Position numbers and translations under genes: made by a program. From Angiostrongylus vasorum (taxonomy: Eukaryota; Nematoda; Chromadorea; Rhabditida; Metastrongylidae): DNA of 64,000 nt. The stretch covers positions 1,262,001 through 1,326,000 of the forward strand of contig JADANN010000422.1 in assembly GCA_018806985.1 (NCBI GenBank). Reading direction: 5' to 3'. Of this stretch, positions 35,001-45,781 are shown one piece after another (the first letter of the stretch is position 1; every line of letters starts with the position of its first letter). The notes beneath the pieces are model-generated. The model had not been told where the DNA came from, searched no databases, and saw only the letters and a list, made by a program, of their open reading frames with translations.

Positions 35001-38000
35001 TCATATTCCACTTTTTAATATGAACAAGGCCACTGCTAATTTTATACTGTTGTACTCACGTTGGTTTGCTCTGAGAGTTGTCAGTTGTACTCTTCATTGA
35101 AGTTGTCCTGAAAAATTAAAACATAGAAATGAAGCTTACAGCTTTTGTATATCAGCGTGTTTTTGTTTGATAATAAAGCCGTTATACTGCTGCGTTCACT
35201 CATTCATTTAAACACAGTATATTTTAATGGTAAGGAACGGATATGATAATGGTACTGATACCGCTCTCCACAGGCATAGTGCTGGTTCGACCTCACCTTA
35301 AGCTCACCAAACCTGTCACTCCTTGAGGTTCCAAGGCTTGGTATCAGATTTTTCTGCGATCAGCTCACCCTCTGCAATCCAGATGGGAACATTCTACCTC
35401 GGCTATCCAAGGCTATCCAAGAGAGAATTGACCAAAATTCAGCGGCATTCATAAAGAAGACGACAGCCTTCAAGCAGGAGCGGAACCCACGTGCGAAAAA
35501 TTCGAAGTCTTCTGTGGATAAAGGATGCAGGAAAGCAAATCGAATGCAAGAATTGCTGGGATCCGGGCAATAGATAAGAAGGCGGGTCGTGTAAAATAAA
35601 GAAAGATATTCTATTGGTAAATTGTTCCACGGAACCTAGATGATTCAGAGCTTGGTGTGTTGTTTTTTGCCCGGATCACACCGCGGATAAGGTGTGTTTT
35701 TGAGAGCGGAAATGAGGTGCCCAACAAGAGTTTCATATACCTTTGGCAAAGCTACATTTTTTATCTAGATGCTCAGCTAAGAGGGAACATACAGAAAAAT
35801 GGTCGCTGGATGTAGTTTCTATAATTTCAAATCTTTCAACCTTGAAGTGTATTGCATTCACAGTATTTTCGGTTAAATGGGCTTATTCATCCAAAACTTC
35901 CAGGGATCAGGCTACAACGATTGTTATTTAAGGAAATGTCACGTGTAAAGTGGTAGCCTCAGTGAACGCTGTTGATTCCACCACTCCCTGGGCGACTACG
36001 GTGACTCGTTGAACTCGACCAGATTAAAGTAATATTTATTTGCTTCTGGTATTGCTGATATAATTGCAGGTAATAAGACATATTTTCCATTTCTATCACA
36101 CGATGTTTTTCTGCTTTTTTCCAAGGTACAGTTAATTAGTTAACTCATCATCGTACAACCCGGTAGGTTTTTGCAATCCGTGTAATGTTTTAAACTCTAA
36201 TATGTACTGGTAAAACGTGGAAAAAATACAAGATCACCTCTTCAGTTTGCGTATTTGATTGAAATAAGTAGTACACGGGCGAGTGGCCTTCGTTTTTTGT
36301 ATGGCGTGCATTGTACTCAATGCATACGGTATTCTCCACCCTTGTGTGCTTTTCTACCGCTTCATATGATACGCATGTGTCAACTTTCCATTCATTGATA
36401 CTAGTTCTATATTTGCGCTACAAAGTTTAGAGAATAATTTTCAGTGGCAGTTATTTCATGTACTCAAAAAATGCTATACAACAGTGATTTTGGGCTGCCT
36501 GAGGTAGGTTTAAAAGGCTCTGCTGTCTTTTGGGTAGATGAGTTTCAAAGTTCCGATCGTTTTCCAGCCAGGGACCACAATTTCCTTTCTAGAAAATACA
36601 TGGGATGTGCTTAAGAAAATCTATGAAGGAGTTTTTTCACGTGTTTACATGGTTTGTAAGTTATAGTCCTGTGCTTAATTACTTCCATACATACATTGTC
36701 CATCGCAGGACTTCAACTTTCACTGTTTTGCAATCACCATTCCTAGACATTGCTGGATTTGTGTAATAGTTCGATTGCGGCTTAAACATCTCGCTCTTCC
36801 CTTCCTCATTAAGTCGTTAAATGCTAATGGAGTTCAGATTTTTGGGAAAAAAACTGACACCTGTGACAGCGGGTTCGTTGATGGTAAATACCGTTGCTTG
36901 CTGATAGTTGTGGATCAAAGGAAAGTTTGCCGGCTAGCGATTAGCTTTGAGGACGGCAACTATTGATGCCATTGGTGGACAACCCAAATGCCACTTATAC
37001 AATATATGCAAGTGAAAAAGAATTTAAAATGAGATTTAATTCGAATTTTCAGTTAAGAGACGCCAAAAATCATCGAAAATTTTACGCGATGAAAATAGAG
37101 AAGCAGCTTAACTGTGAAAGGTAACGTTCTTATCGAAAATCTAATTGTTTGACCTGGAAGGCTAGCTTTACCTGAGAACAAGTGGAGTCCAAGAAAAAAT
37201 GAAAATGTAGACGATTTTTTTGACTTTTGCCTTTGATGTGCAACGACAGGATAAAGCGTTCGTGATCAATCCCTTTGGGATGTGACGTACACTACTCTGT
37301 CAAGCATGGTAGAAGTTAATGAATGAATATTCGCCCTGTGCAATGTCTTGCAAGTGCCCAACGAATTGTCGCGTCATTGCTATTTTCTCCTTCCAGACAT
37401 AGTTGATATAGATCCCCTGAAAAGGGTGCAGGGATTAGTTAGCCCGTGTTGCGGGATCAAACCAACGATCATTTATGCATGGCGAGGTAGCTCTAATCGC
37501 TGCGCTGAATGTCAATAAGTGAAGACGTAGCAAAAGCTCGGTGCTAATAGAGCGCTTAACAAGGTTTTTCCCGATGATAGAGATTCTTTTACTGCTCGGA
37601 TTGTTATTCAGGCCTGTCCTCAAACTCGATGTAGCTGTTTTATCCCAGCTACGAACTGCTGTAGGATTTCCAACGTTGATCGTTGCTGGTCGTACCAATG
37701 CGTTCAAGGTAGAAACATTTAATCTTGTAAATGTTCTAATGCGATATTCTTCTAGGTCATTGTGAAGGTGATGTTCAGATTTGAAAGTAGTATAGGGACT
37801 AACAATCTAAATCGGTAGCTGCGTTTTAATTAAGTAGTTTTCATAATAAGTAATAGTCTTTCGTATGGTTGCGTCACCGTGCGATGTCATTACCATTAAT
37901 CTATTTTATCAATCTGTTGTTTATCACGATCACGGTGCTGAGGCAACCCCGATTCGAGCTCTCCAACCCTCTCATCCCTCTGGGGGTCGGGGAATTTTTA

Positions 38001-41000
38001 CCACACCTGTTTGGGCACAGTCTACTTCCTGCAGTCCAAGTGGAAACGGTCTGTCCTTGCTTGCCATCACGGGACTCGAGAGAGAATCGACTCTACCGGC
38101 ATTCGGCGGCATTCAGAAAGAAGAACATAATCCACATGCAGCACCCGAACCCACACGTGCAAAGTGTTCGAGGATCTTCGTGGATAATGAATGCGAGGAG
38201 ATATATCGAATACAAGGTGTTAGGATTTGCATAGCAGATGTGAAGATGGGTCATGTAAAAAAATTTAAAAAATCTGCCATACTAATCCAGTGTCTGGTAA
38301 ATGAGTAGGAAAGGTACAAATTGAAAAAAGTACTTTTCAATCATCCCAGGTATCCTGCTATTTTCTAATTCCATTCTGCTACTTCTGAATATTCTTTTAT
38401 ATGTTTTAGTTCTGTGTGATGCAGCTTCTTGGTCCAGACTTACGATCACTTATGTTGGTAATGCCAAGCAAAAAGTTGGTGGTTATAAACCCGGTGACCA
38501 TTAAAAAAAACAGTTACAAAGTATCTCTTTAAGGTTCTCACCTGCGACGGCATATAAAATAGCTATTCAAACGTTAGATCGCTTGGAGACACTACACGAT
38601 ATCGGTTACCTCAACAGGTAACAATATTCCACACTACGAGGTTTAGCATGAGTTCGTTATCAATCGGCAATCTGCCACTAGCTTAAGAAAAGCTCGTTTT
38701 TCGTCTCTGCTAGGAGAAATGGTCGAGCACTTTAAGTCGCTGAACATTCATTAACTTATCAGTTGATTCCATAACTTTTCACTCGTCAATATTTGTCTTC
38801 TAGAGATGTAAAATCGCAGAATTTTGCTATTGGGCTTGAAAATCAATCATCGATCGTGTATATGCTTGACTTTGGCCTAACTAGGCGATTCAGGTTTGCA
38901 TCTATCTGCGATTTTATTCGTGGAACTTCAAGATTTTGCAAATAAAACAATTTTGCTGAGTTTATGACTCGTATCCGGATATTTTGACGAACCCGCGTTT
39001 TTCGGAATCGACTTTGGTTTTCCGATTAAAATGTTGTCACTCACTACGAAGATATCGTCGTTGTACAATCACGTATAAAACGCCTTTATAATATCACACT
39101 TGCTCAAGCAGTATAGGCAACTGACAGTGTTAAAATCAGGCTCACTAAATAAAGGTGCAGTAGCTTTAATAATATTATTAGTCCTAATAAGAATAATCGG
39201 AACGCGTGTGGCGCAGTTGTCGGAGGCGCTCTGCAACACACACGTGGATCTCCGTGCCCGTGGCTCACCAAGCCTTCCATTCCTCCGGGGTCGGCAAATT
39301 AGCATCAGCTCGATACATCGCTAGACCGCCACGAGTAATTGTAAAGGCCAGACATGCATTAATTCACCTCCAAACGATACGTAGTGAGCCCGAATGCATG
39401 GCGCATCCCTCTGGGATTGATCAACGCCGAGAGCTTTTATCCTTTTAATAAGAATAATCGTGAGAGTGTCACAGTAATATTTTTGTTGTTTGGAGAACTT
39501 ATTTCGTTATATTGTCATGATTTGTTTAGAAATGAGGATGGAACGCTAATGAAACGTCGCATTTACGGACCATGTGTTGGAACATTTCCGTTTGCACCAC
39601 TCGCGTCAGCAACAATGAGAGATCAAGCGCCCAAAGACGATTTGGAGGGCTGGTTCTACATGATTATGGAAATTTTCATTGGTCTGTGAAACGTTCTACG
39701 CTTTATAATTTGTTCGTTCAATCATTGACGAACTCAGGAACTGTCTGAATAAAAAAAAGGCCTTCGTTCCCATACTGGATTGGTATGTGTTCTTTGCATA
39801 CGTGCATGGAAGGTGGGTATTGGTCGCCTGTAGCTGATCCCAACAAGCTTCTGGAGGAAAACCAAACTTCATGACCAATCCCTCTTTGGTTATAAAGGTA
39901 ATGCTTGTCAGGTCGATTCCGGCTCAGGTTGCGGCCTTTTGGGGACCACACAGTTAACTAAGGCATCCTTCTAGTTGTGATGCGCGTTACTTTGCACACC
40001 GTCGTACTCCGGAGCACATCGACTCCATGGTTGAGCTCACTGAGTCCACTTGCTGACAAATTATCGCCGAATTCAGCAAAAATGGAAAATTCATTTTGAA
40101 AATTCTATTGCTCATCGTGTATTTTAGCTGTTCGAACTGGACAACTCTTGTCGAAAAGGGCACGTGGAAGATTTAGTAGTGTTTCTACTTGGGTTATTTG
40201 ATGATTAGCATGAGAGGCAGGTAGCATGCATGCCTAAGATTTCAATACGGAATGATTCATGGATTAGTTGAAAATCAGGACTGTTATATGCGTTTTCTTT
40301 ATTACGAGAGCAAACACAACCGGATTTACAAAGTTCAGGTTTTCTTCCGTGGTATCACGAAAAAATGATTTTGGATCATAGTCTTACCCGTGAGTGGAAG
40401 CAGTATGCTCGTGGCGCATTTAAAAGCACAATGCTTAGAAGTCTGCCGTGCGAATTCACCCCTATATTCAACAACATTATAACTATGAGGTAACACCAAT
40501 CTAAATTTCTTATGTATGTAACGTTCCAATTTTTCTCACCTGTCCTACATCACATATCCTCTCAAAGTCCAACATGCAAATGTCCAAGAAATAGAAGCGG
40601 TATCAAGAATGGTTGACTGTTCTTAGATATTATATTAGAGCTTATATACTTGATACTTGAATGGCCCTTCCTCACTGGTTGTCCAGACCCCATCATGATC
40701 TCCATTTCTTGAAGATTTGCTGGTTAAGCCTTTGTGGTTCCCTGGAATCCCCAGTTTAGTCTGGCCAAAGTCTGCCTTAGGTCTTCACCACCACAAGCAG
40801 TCGCAGCCCTTGTGGATCAGAGGAAAACCTACCACCATGTTACTAGTTTGATACCAGGAATTGATACACAGGGGAATAAAAATGTGAAATAGTTGAACAC
40901 ACCATACTGCTGCGATTCCGCTGCCCCAAAAATGCCAGCAACACAAATGCCATTTCTTTTTTTTTGAAGGTTCGAAGAGCGACCACGATACTACTTCATT

Positions 41001-41360
41001 AGAAGGATGGTTAGCACCAGCGCTATTCGGCAGGGCGTTGATCTAAATGCACCATATGATTGGCAGGTAGGAAATTAATTTAACTAGACTTCATCTTAAA
41101 GAGTTCGAAGTTGAAGGTTTAATAAACTTACCAATGTATGGTTGCCATTAATAACAAGCAGTTCTTCGTTTTTTTCGTACTCTCGATTTTCGTTTCAGGT
41201 TGTACCAGCCCTCTTATCTTTGGTGAAGGAGACCACTGAATATGATTCACCATCGACAGCTGGTGTTACAAACAAACTGGAAGACAATCACGAACTTGCA
41301 ACAGCTGACTTCTGTCATTTGTCCAATCCTATGGTTTCTGTAGCGACAGGCGTTCCATAA
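32056..41360 (+). CDS. divergent TTBK/CK1-superfamily protein kinase
   Basis: Predicted exons: 32056-32121 (least sure), 36568-36651, 37053-37120, 37612-37708, 38410-38453, 38534-38617, 38804-38893, 39530-39681, 40339-40489, 40970-41066, 41199-41360. Phases agree throughout, giving ~364 residues. In order: PGTTISFLENTWDVLKKIYE and GVFSRVYM (glycine-loop position), ATP lysine in FYAMKIEK (~64), FCVMQLLGPDLRSLM, catalytic NRDVKSQN (~147-154), LDFGLTRRF (DFG ~170), DDLEGWFYMIMEIFIGFLPW, PCEFTPIFNNI and PYDWQ. This order matches tau-tubulin kinase-like CK1 kinases, which are expanded in nematodes. The lysine, catalytic Asp, DxKxxN Asn and DFG are intact, but the glycine loop is degraded and the HRD His is Asn. 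The true start codon is not fixed; ATG 32002 is in frame with exon 1. Introns carry several SINEs. Confidence 0.8.
32570..32690 (+). mobile_element. SINE-3-related piece in kinase intron 1
   Basis: tRNA-like GCCTCAATGGTTCAATGGG, B-box-like GCAGTTCGATTTGGC and TTTTGCAAATATCTCAGCATC. Closest to the piece at 6630. Confidence 0.55.
32920..33160 (+). mobile_element. SINE-3 copy in kinase intron 1
   Basis: Head CATGGTGTGGTGGTGAACGC, B-box-like GCGTTCGTTCCCCACCGC, body TTTTGCAAATATCTCAGCA. The upstream block CTCAGCTTAACTGGGTTCAA belongs to the same family. Confidence 0.65.
33165..33605. other. intronic sequence, nothing recognised
   Basis: Part of the long first intron of the predicted kinase gene. 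The open frame at 33272-33502 has no domain and no good splice borders. Confidence 0.35.
33610..33855 (+). mobile_element. SINE-2 reference copy
   Basis: tRNA-like head GGGGGCGGATAGCACAGTG, B-box-like GTTACTTCAACTCCGC, the GGTCTTGTCTGGGGAAAAAA block and TCAGGACTCCGGGCAGAAC. The A-rich end is at 33842-33865. Confidence 0.7.
33870..35230. other. intronic sequence, no supported exon
   Basis: A plus-strand frame of 112 codons (34094-34432) has no recognisable domain. On the minus strand 35107-35060 sits between an acceptor-like TTTTTCAG and a GTGAGT donor, but it is only 48 nt. Confidence 0.25.
35235..35605 (+). mobile_element. SINE-2 copy in kinase intron 1
   Basis: Head GGATATGATAATGGTACTG, B-box-like CTGGTTCGACCTCAC, body TCCAGATGGGAACATTC, tail GGGATCCGGGCAATAGATA and AAATAAAG. 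Confidence 0.65.
35610..36565. other. intronic sequence, nothing recognised
   Basis: 3' part of the first kinase intron. The short frame at 35743-35931 looks random. Confidence 0.35.
37235..37480 (-). mobile_element. SINE-1 copy (eroded) in kinase intron 3
   Basis: Blocks ATAAAGCGTTCGTGATCAATCC, CACTACTCTGTCAAGCATGG and a minus-strand B-box-like GGGATCAAACC survive. Most of the body is mutated. Confidence 0.45.
37870..38270 (+). mobile_element. SINE-2 copy in kinase intron 4
   Basis: CTGAGGCAACCCCGATTCGA (head/B box region), CTTCCTGCAGTCCAAGTGG, CGTGGATAATGAATGCGAGG and the tail TGAAGATGGGTCATGTAAA. Spurious frames of 121-147 codons run through it. Confidence 0.7.
39185..39460 (+). mobile_element. 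SINE-1 copy with perfect target-site duplication
   Basis: Flanked by a perfect 15-bp direct repeat TAATAAGAATAATCG (39185-39199 and 39446-39460). Inside: A box GTGTGGCGCAGTTGTCGG, a shortened B-box region, GTAAAGGCCAGACATGCAT and tail GAGCTTTTATCCTTT. The ACCAGACTTGTCTGG block is deleted. Inserted in the intron between kinase exons 38804-38893 and 39530-39681. Confidence 0.85.
40650..40862 (-). repeat. RepA copy 6 (5'-truncated), in a kinase intron
   Basis: Tail ATACTTGATACTTGAATGGC, CCTCACTGGTTGTCC, GAAGATTTGCTGGTTAAGCC, then breaks off after GATACCAGG. 5' truncation is typical of retroposed copies. Confidence 0.75.
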
Positions 41361-42250
41361 CTGCTCTTCATGTACTACAAGCCTATCGAATAAATTAATT
41401 CTGTTCTTAGTACATGCACGACCGCGTGACACAATGTGGTGTCACACCTCTTCTGTGCTTCACAGAAGTTTTTTTTACCTTAGTTCTCGTACTCTGTGGA
41501 GAGGATCACTAGTTAGATGAGGACAGTAATTACATGTGTGCTGTAATGGATAGTTTTTTTCACGTCTTTCCTTCCACAAAGTGTCACACATATAAGAAAA
41601 GAGGACATTACAGAAACCAAAATTATTTAACCGGAAGTAGATATCATATGAGAAAGGAAGAAAAAACTTATTAAAGAGCTAACGAAAAAGTTGCAACCAG
41701 GTTATATTGCAGATGATTTAAGCGCAGCTCTCTAGAAATGTAGCGCAAAAGAGATGTAGTATGGGCAAAAAAATGAAGAGATATGCAAGCAAGAGGCTAT
41801 CATTGAGTGATGGCTTTAAATCTTCAGCTGGAGCAGGTGGGACAAGTGGCTCCGAAAATCGTAAGCCTTAGAGCAACCGAAATATTTCAAGTCTCTTCAG
41901 CGTAGATCCAACATTAGAAGTGGCTTGCGAAAAGCTGTTCTCTGGATTTAATAATTTACAAGAAAAAAGGAAAAAAATGAATTACAATAACAACTTGAAA
42001 TTTTTGCCTACAGTTAGGGTTCACGGAGATCGTTCGAAAGTCATTCTTACCTGCCCTAGATCAATTACTATTTCCGCAAACGACTCTCCCTCCTTACCAA
42101 CAGTTGAAATTGTATGAAAAGTGTAGTTCTTCTTTACAGGTGGTATTTCGTACAGGTGATGAACACGTAGTATGAAAGCTATTGAATCTGTCTAAGCAAT
42201 AATAGAGCAATAATTTTGAAACCGACCGTCATTTAATTTCGGTAGTCAAA
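41361..42250. other. downstream of kinase; one candidate reading frame
   Basis: Between 41773 and 42117 a plus-strand frame with a single TAG reads MKRYASKRLSLSDGFKSSAG ... TLEVACEKLFSGFNNLQEKR and ends at 42117. It may be a degraded or spliced gene. No family recognised. Confidence 0.25.
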
Positions 42251-42677
42251 TAATCAACATGTGTTTATATTCTTGAGCTTACACGAGGTTGATCCTTTAT
42301 TGGGCTAATGTTTCGGCGATATCGTCCTCAACAGAGCCGATGATCCGAGTCGATGGTCCACAGTTGTTCGTGTTCTCGAGGTGGCGTCTTCGTCGCGCAT
42401 CGAACTCAATCTTGCTCAGTGGAGCATCACTCTCGAATAAGCCATACATACAGCCAAAAGAGCATCGCTGGGAGGGTATTGCTCATTCGAGAGTGATGCT
42501 CCACTGAGCAAGATCCAGTTCGATGAGCGACGAAGACGCCACCTCGAGAACACGAGCAACTGTGGACCATCGACTCAGATCATCAGTTGTGGTGAAGACG
42601 ATATAGTCGGAACGTTAGGCGAATAAACAACTTCATCAACGTTTTGTAAGCTCACCAATATAAACACATGTTGATTA
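42251..42677. repeat. foldback element with ~195-bp inverted arms and terminal hammerhead-like motifs
   Basis: Arms 42251-42442 and 42481-42677 are near-perfect inverted copies around a 38-nt centre. For example, TCGATGGTCCACAGTTG in the left arm pairs with CAACTGTGGACCATCGA in the right. Each arm carries the hammerhead-like motif pointing outward: left, minus strand, 42303-42338 with intact GGCT/AGCC stem I and GAAAC; right, plus strand, 42584-42620, more mutated. GAGCTTACACGAGGTT and AACGTTTTGTAAGCTC mark the ends. No protein frame of note. Confidence 0.85.
42303..42338 (-). ncRNA. hammerhead-like motif, left arm of foldback
   Basis: Minus strand: GGCT, CTGTTGA (CTGANGA with one change), stem II from GGACGATATCGCC, GAAACATT, AGCC. 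Stem I is fully complementary and the GAAA core is intact. ATT replaces GTC at the cleavage triplet. Confidence 0.5.
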
Positions 42678-42716
42678 ACCAATAATATTTTTTTTTACAA
42701 CAGTTATATCTATTTT

Positions 42717-43270
42717 TCAACCCTTCTGGTATGTATTGCAGCGTATTCCCAATCGTAGAAATTCTCTAGTCGTCTTGTAACAACCACACATCGTCTCCAT
42801 TTTTCCAAAAAATAGGTGCCGCTTTGTTCGACGAAATGCGTAGTCTATGGCATCCAAGTAATCCCACATCCAGTGTAGAGCAAGAAGACGTCCATCTTGA
42901 ATCATTAGTGAGGTTTTCGGCACACCGTCATTGTATAACCTCCACGCGTCCACTACAGATCGGAGTGAATGAGCGATCAAGTGGAAGAAATTTTTTAGGT
43001 ACTCAAGCCATGGGCTAGAAACGACATGTCTAAACCGTGAACAAGTAAAAAATATACGTACCACTTCATAGTCTTAAAAAATGGGCAGCAGGTGTTTATT
43101 TGACCACTTATATTCACGGAAATTTTTCTCTGGTCGAAACTTTCAATCATGTCGGGTTTTGATGAGTTCAAGGAAAGAGAGGAGTTGTGAACTGCAGACA
43201 GTATAATAATGTCCTTCTTATCCTTCCAGTGCAACACCATTAACTCGCTTCGACTATGTTGCGCTACCAA
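42717..43270 (-). pseudogene. piggyBac-like transposase fragment
   Basis: Minus strand 43270-43065 reads LMVLHWKDKKDIIILSAVHN, then KPDMIESFDQ and NISGQINTCCPFFKTMKWY. This resembles the piggyBac DDE core end (WKDKR-V-LST-H, KP--I--YN--M-GVD--DQ, KW). A second frame from ~43050 to 42717 (WLEYLKNFFHLIAHSLRSVV, DAWRLYND) resembles the following K--FFHLLD---NA--LY block, so a frameshift or tiny intron separates them. Terminal inverted repeats and TTAA sites were not found. Confidence 0.45.
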
Positions 43271-43970
43271 CTGGCCACTACTCAGCTTCGTTCACTACCA
43301 CCACTCAAAGACCAATAAAAAAAAGTCACAAAGAGCTCTCAGTTCCGCACACCTTACTTCACATCTCCACTTTCTTCATTGTAACTTTCGACGAACAGTC
43401 GATGGAAGCCGAAGATGAAGTTCTTATCAGCTGGCATTGATCAAGGCCATTGTATTAAATTCTTGATGATCAAATTTAATCCAAAAATGATGAAGAAGAA
43501 AATACATTGCAATAAAAGTCGATGGGATCAAGATAGAGGTGGGCAAGAAATAGAGCGAGGAAACAGGAATAATGAAGTGGTGCAGGAATTAAAGAATGAC
43601 GATGATTCCACCAGGGATAGTCACATGTACTCAGATCTTCCAGAATATTTCTTAAGATGCTTAGAACAATGACAATGACTTTTCTGTAAAAAGCATTTCT
43701 TAGCTCGTAGTGAAATTTATGAACTGGAATGAAAATGACGGCAATCTGGAAGCTTTTTCTCAACAAGATCCAAATTTTCTTTTTTTTCGACCGCAGTAAA
43801 AATTGAATTTTTATGGAAGTTTGAATTTAAATAAGCATAAAATGAAAATTATACCATAGAATAGTTGCAGCTTTTATATAGAGTGGTAGAGCAAAGTCTT
43901 TCCCACAAGTTTCGCAAGTTATGAACTTGGTAGATCTCATAAAGCTCTCTCTGAAGATCTCGGAGTTGGT
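43271..43970. other. no supported gene; charged plus-strand frame
   Basis: 43415-43672 (+) is open for 85 codons and very polar (DQDRGGQEIERGNRNNEVVQ), ending at an in-frame stop. No domain or splice partner recognised. Confidence 0.25.
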
Positions 43971-43974
43971 CAAT

Positions 43975-44228
43975 TCCCGAGGGATGCGCCATGCCTTCGA
44001 CTTCATTAAGTACCGTTGGAGGTGATTGAATGAATATCTGGCCTTTAGAATGACTTGCGGTGGCTTACGGATGTATCGAGTCAGTGCTGCTACCCTCCTA
44101 GACAAATCTGGAACCAACTTATCGAACCCGAAGGGATGGAGGGCTTGGTGGGCCATGGGGGGCTGGGATCGATTCCACGTGTGTGTGTGTTGCAAAGGCG
44201 CCTCTAACCACTGCGCCACATGCGCCCT
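43975..44228 (-). mobile_element. SINE-1 copy
   Basis: Minus-strand head GCGCATGTGGCGCAGTGG ends at 44228, B box region GGGATCGATTCC at ~44165, CAAATCTGGAACCAACTTAT block at 44104. Confidence 0.7.
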
Positions 44229-44744
44229 TCCTATAGGTCTTGTAATATAGGTCTTATAGGTCGTAGCTCTTGTAATTACTAAAAATTACAGGATATTACT
44301 AAAAAATAGCCGTACTTTCTTATGCAAGGCACAAATAGTTCAGTTTCCTTCCAGTGAATCACTGCTTTTTTATTTCCAGTTGTGCTCACGATTAGCGTAT
44401 GCAATGGCTTGTTACAATAAATACAACAGAAATGCGTTCACTGTAAGCGGGAAAAATCGCGCCAAATTCTGACAACAATGCGTCCAGCAGATGGAATGTA
44501 GTAAAATGTATCATGTGGCAGGGACATTCTACCTATAGGTGGATAAAGTAAAGCCTCTTCTATAAATACGTAGTCTTCACCTAGCCAATACCTACCCCCA
44601 CCCTCGAAAATTTATCGTTTGTTTTTGAAAGAACCGGAATATAGCGTGCTCAGGGCGCTATTTACCATTTTCTCCTTAATTTCTCAACCAGTGAAAGTTA
44701 AGTGTTCAGCAGTTTTCTTTTAATTAGTTACATTTGTCATGTGA

Positions 44745-44975
44745 GTGTAGAGCAGTGGTTAGAGGCTCCCTGCAACACACATGAGATCGATTCCGCGTCC
44801 CCAGGGTGTCTAATTTCTCCATCTCTCCGTGGTCGGGTAATTGGTACAGAGTTGTCTGGTAGGGTACCAGTACTGAGCATTCAATTACTTCTAACGGTGT
44901 TTAATGAAGTCGAAAGCGTGGCACATGCCTCAGAGATTGATCAACGTCGAGAGCTTTATCCCTTATCCTTTTTAA
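44745..44975 (+). mobile_element. SINE-1 copy (shortened)
   Basis: Head GTGTAGAGCAGTGGTTAGAG, B box TGAGATCGATTCC, GGTACAGAGTTGTCTGG, then AATGAAGTCGAAAGC and tail AGCTTTATCCCTTATCC. An internal deletion removes part of the body. Confidence 0.65.
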
Positions 44976-45002
44976 CTATATTTGTGATACAGCTCATCTC
45001 GT

Positions 45003-45781
45003 TTATTGTTCCATCGTAGATGTGATGCCGATCCGCAATTTGCGTTGCGGATTCATCTGCACATAACGGTCACGCAAGCTAATGAAGAGTCCAACACTCC
45101 CATCTGAAAGTCCATCTAGGTGTAAATCTATAACTTTGCGAGGAAAGACAAAGGCAACTGCGAGATGTGGGTCAAAAATGATGAAAAAAATGGCATAACA
45201 TAAAAAAGAATGACATTGTTTGTGTTCTGCTCAGAAAATGGGGGCTAAGCGGTTTTGGTGTGCGCTGGGGACGAATGTGGTTGAGCGGTGTTTTTATGAG
45301 TTAGTCAGTGACTAACGGAGCTTCAGGTCATACGATAAATTAGAGAAAACTATGAAATAAAAAGATATCACACTAAGCTCATGAAACTTTTCAGCAAGTC
45401 ATGGCATACGAATTCGTTGCTAAGCTGGTCATGTAACTAATAAATATTCGTCGACATGGACAAAATGAATGCAAGAGCTCCTAACCTTCTATCACTTTAT
45501 TTAGATCACCACACTCGTTTTGCTGAGCCCAGTTTTTCGCTGTATTCGTTTCCGCACACCCATTGTTTATGAAAGCATTCGAATTTGCGCATGATTGAAG
45601 ACTTGGTCTTCTTGCCCATGCTGGTTGACTCTGTTCTTTAACGAATCCTGGTCTGTACCATTGCGCTGCCGGGAAACACCTAGGTGCAGGACTGTCTTTG
45701 TAATAACTCGAAGCACTCAGTGAAGTAGAATGCGGAATGATACTATGTAATTTTGCCGCCGCAGTAGACGTGTCCCGAATT
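45003..45781 (-). CDS. unrecognised protein, two C-terminal exons
   Basis: On the minus strand, exon 45781-45486 joins exon 45157-45003 at a GTTAGG donor and an excellent CATCTCGCAG acceptor. The reading phase is kept and ends at TAA, giving about 149 codons. The first exon encodes SYYKDSPAPRCFPAAQWYRP and further on SCANSNAFINNGCAETNTAK followed by NWAQQNEC. The second encodes FVFPRKVIDLHLDGLSDGSV and GLFISLRDRYVQMNPQRKLR. The Cys/Trp pattern recalls an incomplete ShKT-type module, but the spacing does not fit well, so no family is assigned. The 5' exons are missing. The RTE-A element at 45940 lies just upstream and may interrupt the gene. Confidence 0.5.

Noticed and set aside
35060..35107. 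48-nt minus-strand exon with TTTTTCAG acceptor and GTGAGT donor
   Set aside because: Too short and isolated within the kinase intron; no neighbouring minus-strand exon of fitting phase.
36775..36966. Plus-strand frame as a kinase exon carrying the glycine loop
   Set aside because: Its residues (QIFGKKTDTCDSGFVDG) do not fit and its phase fails; exon 36568-36651 fits both in sequence and phase.
37865..38308. Plus-strand frames of 121-147 codons
   Set aside because: They run through a SINE-2 copy and overlap each other in different frames; no domain, and the kinase gene's introns explain the region.
40101..40170. Exon after the TATTTTAG acceptor at ~40129 for the kinase
   Set aside because: Joining 39681 directly to 40339 restores GFLPWYHEK in frame, which matches the family; the extra segment would disrupt it.
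45003..45781. ShKT toxin-like domain assignment
   Set aside because: Some Cys and Trp spacing is reminiscent, but the six-cysteine pattern is not complete, so the protein is left unassigned.
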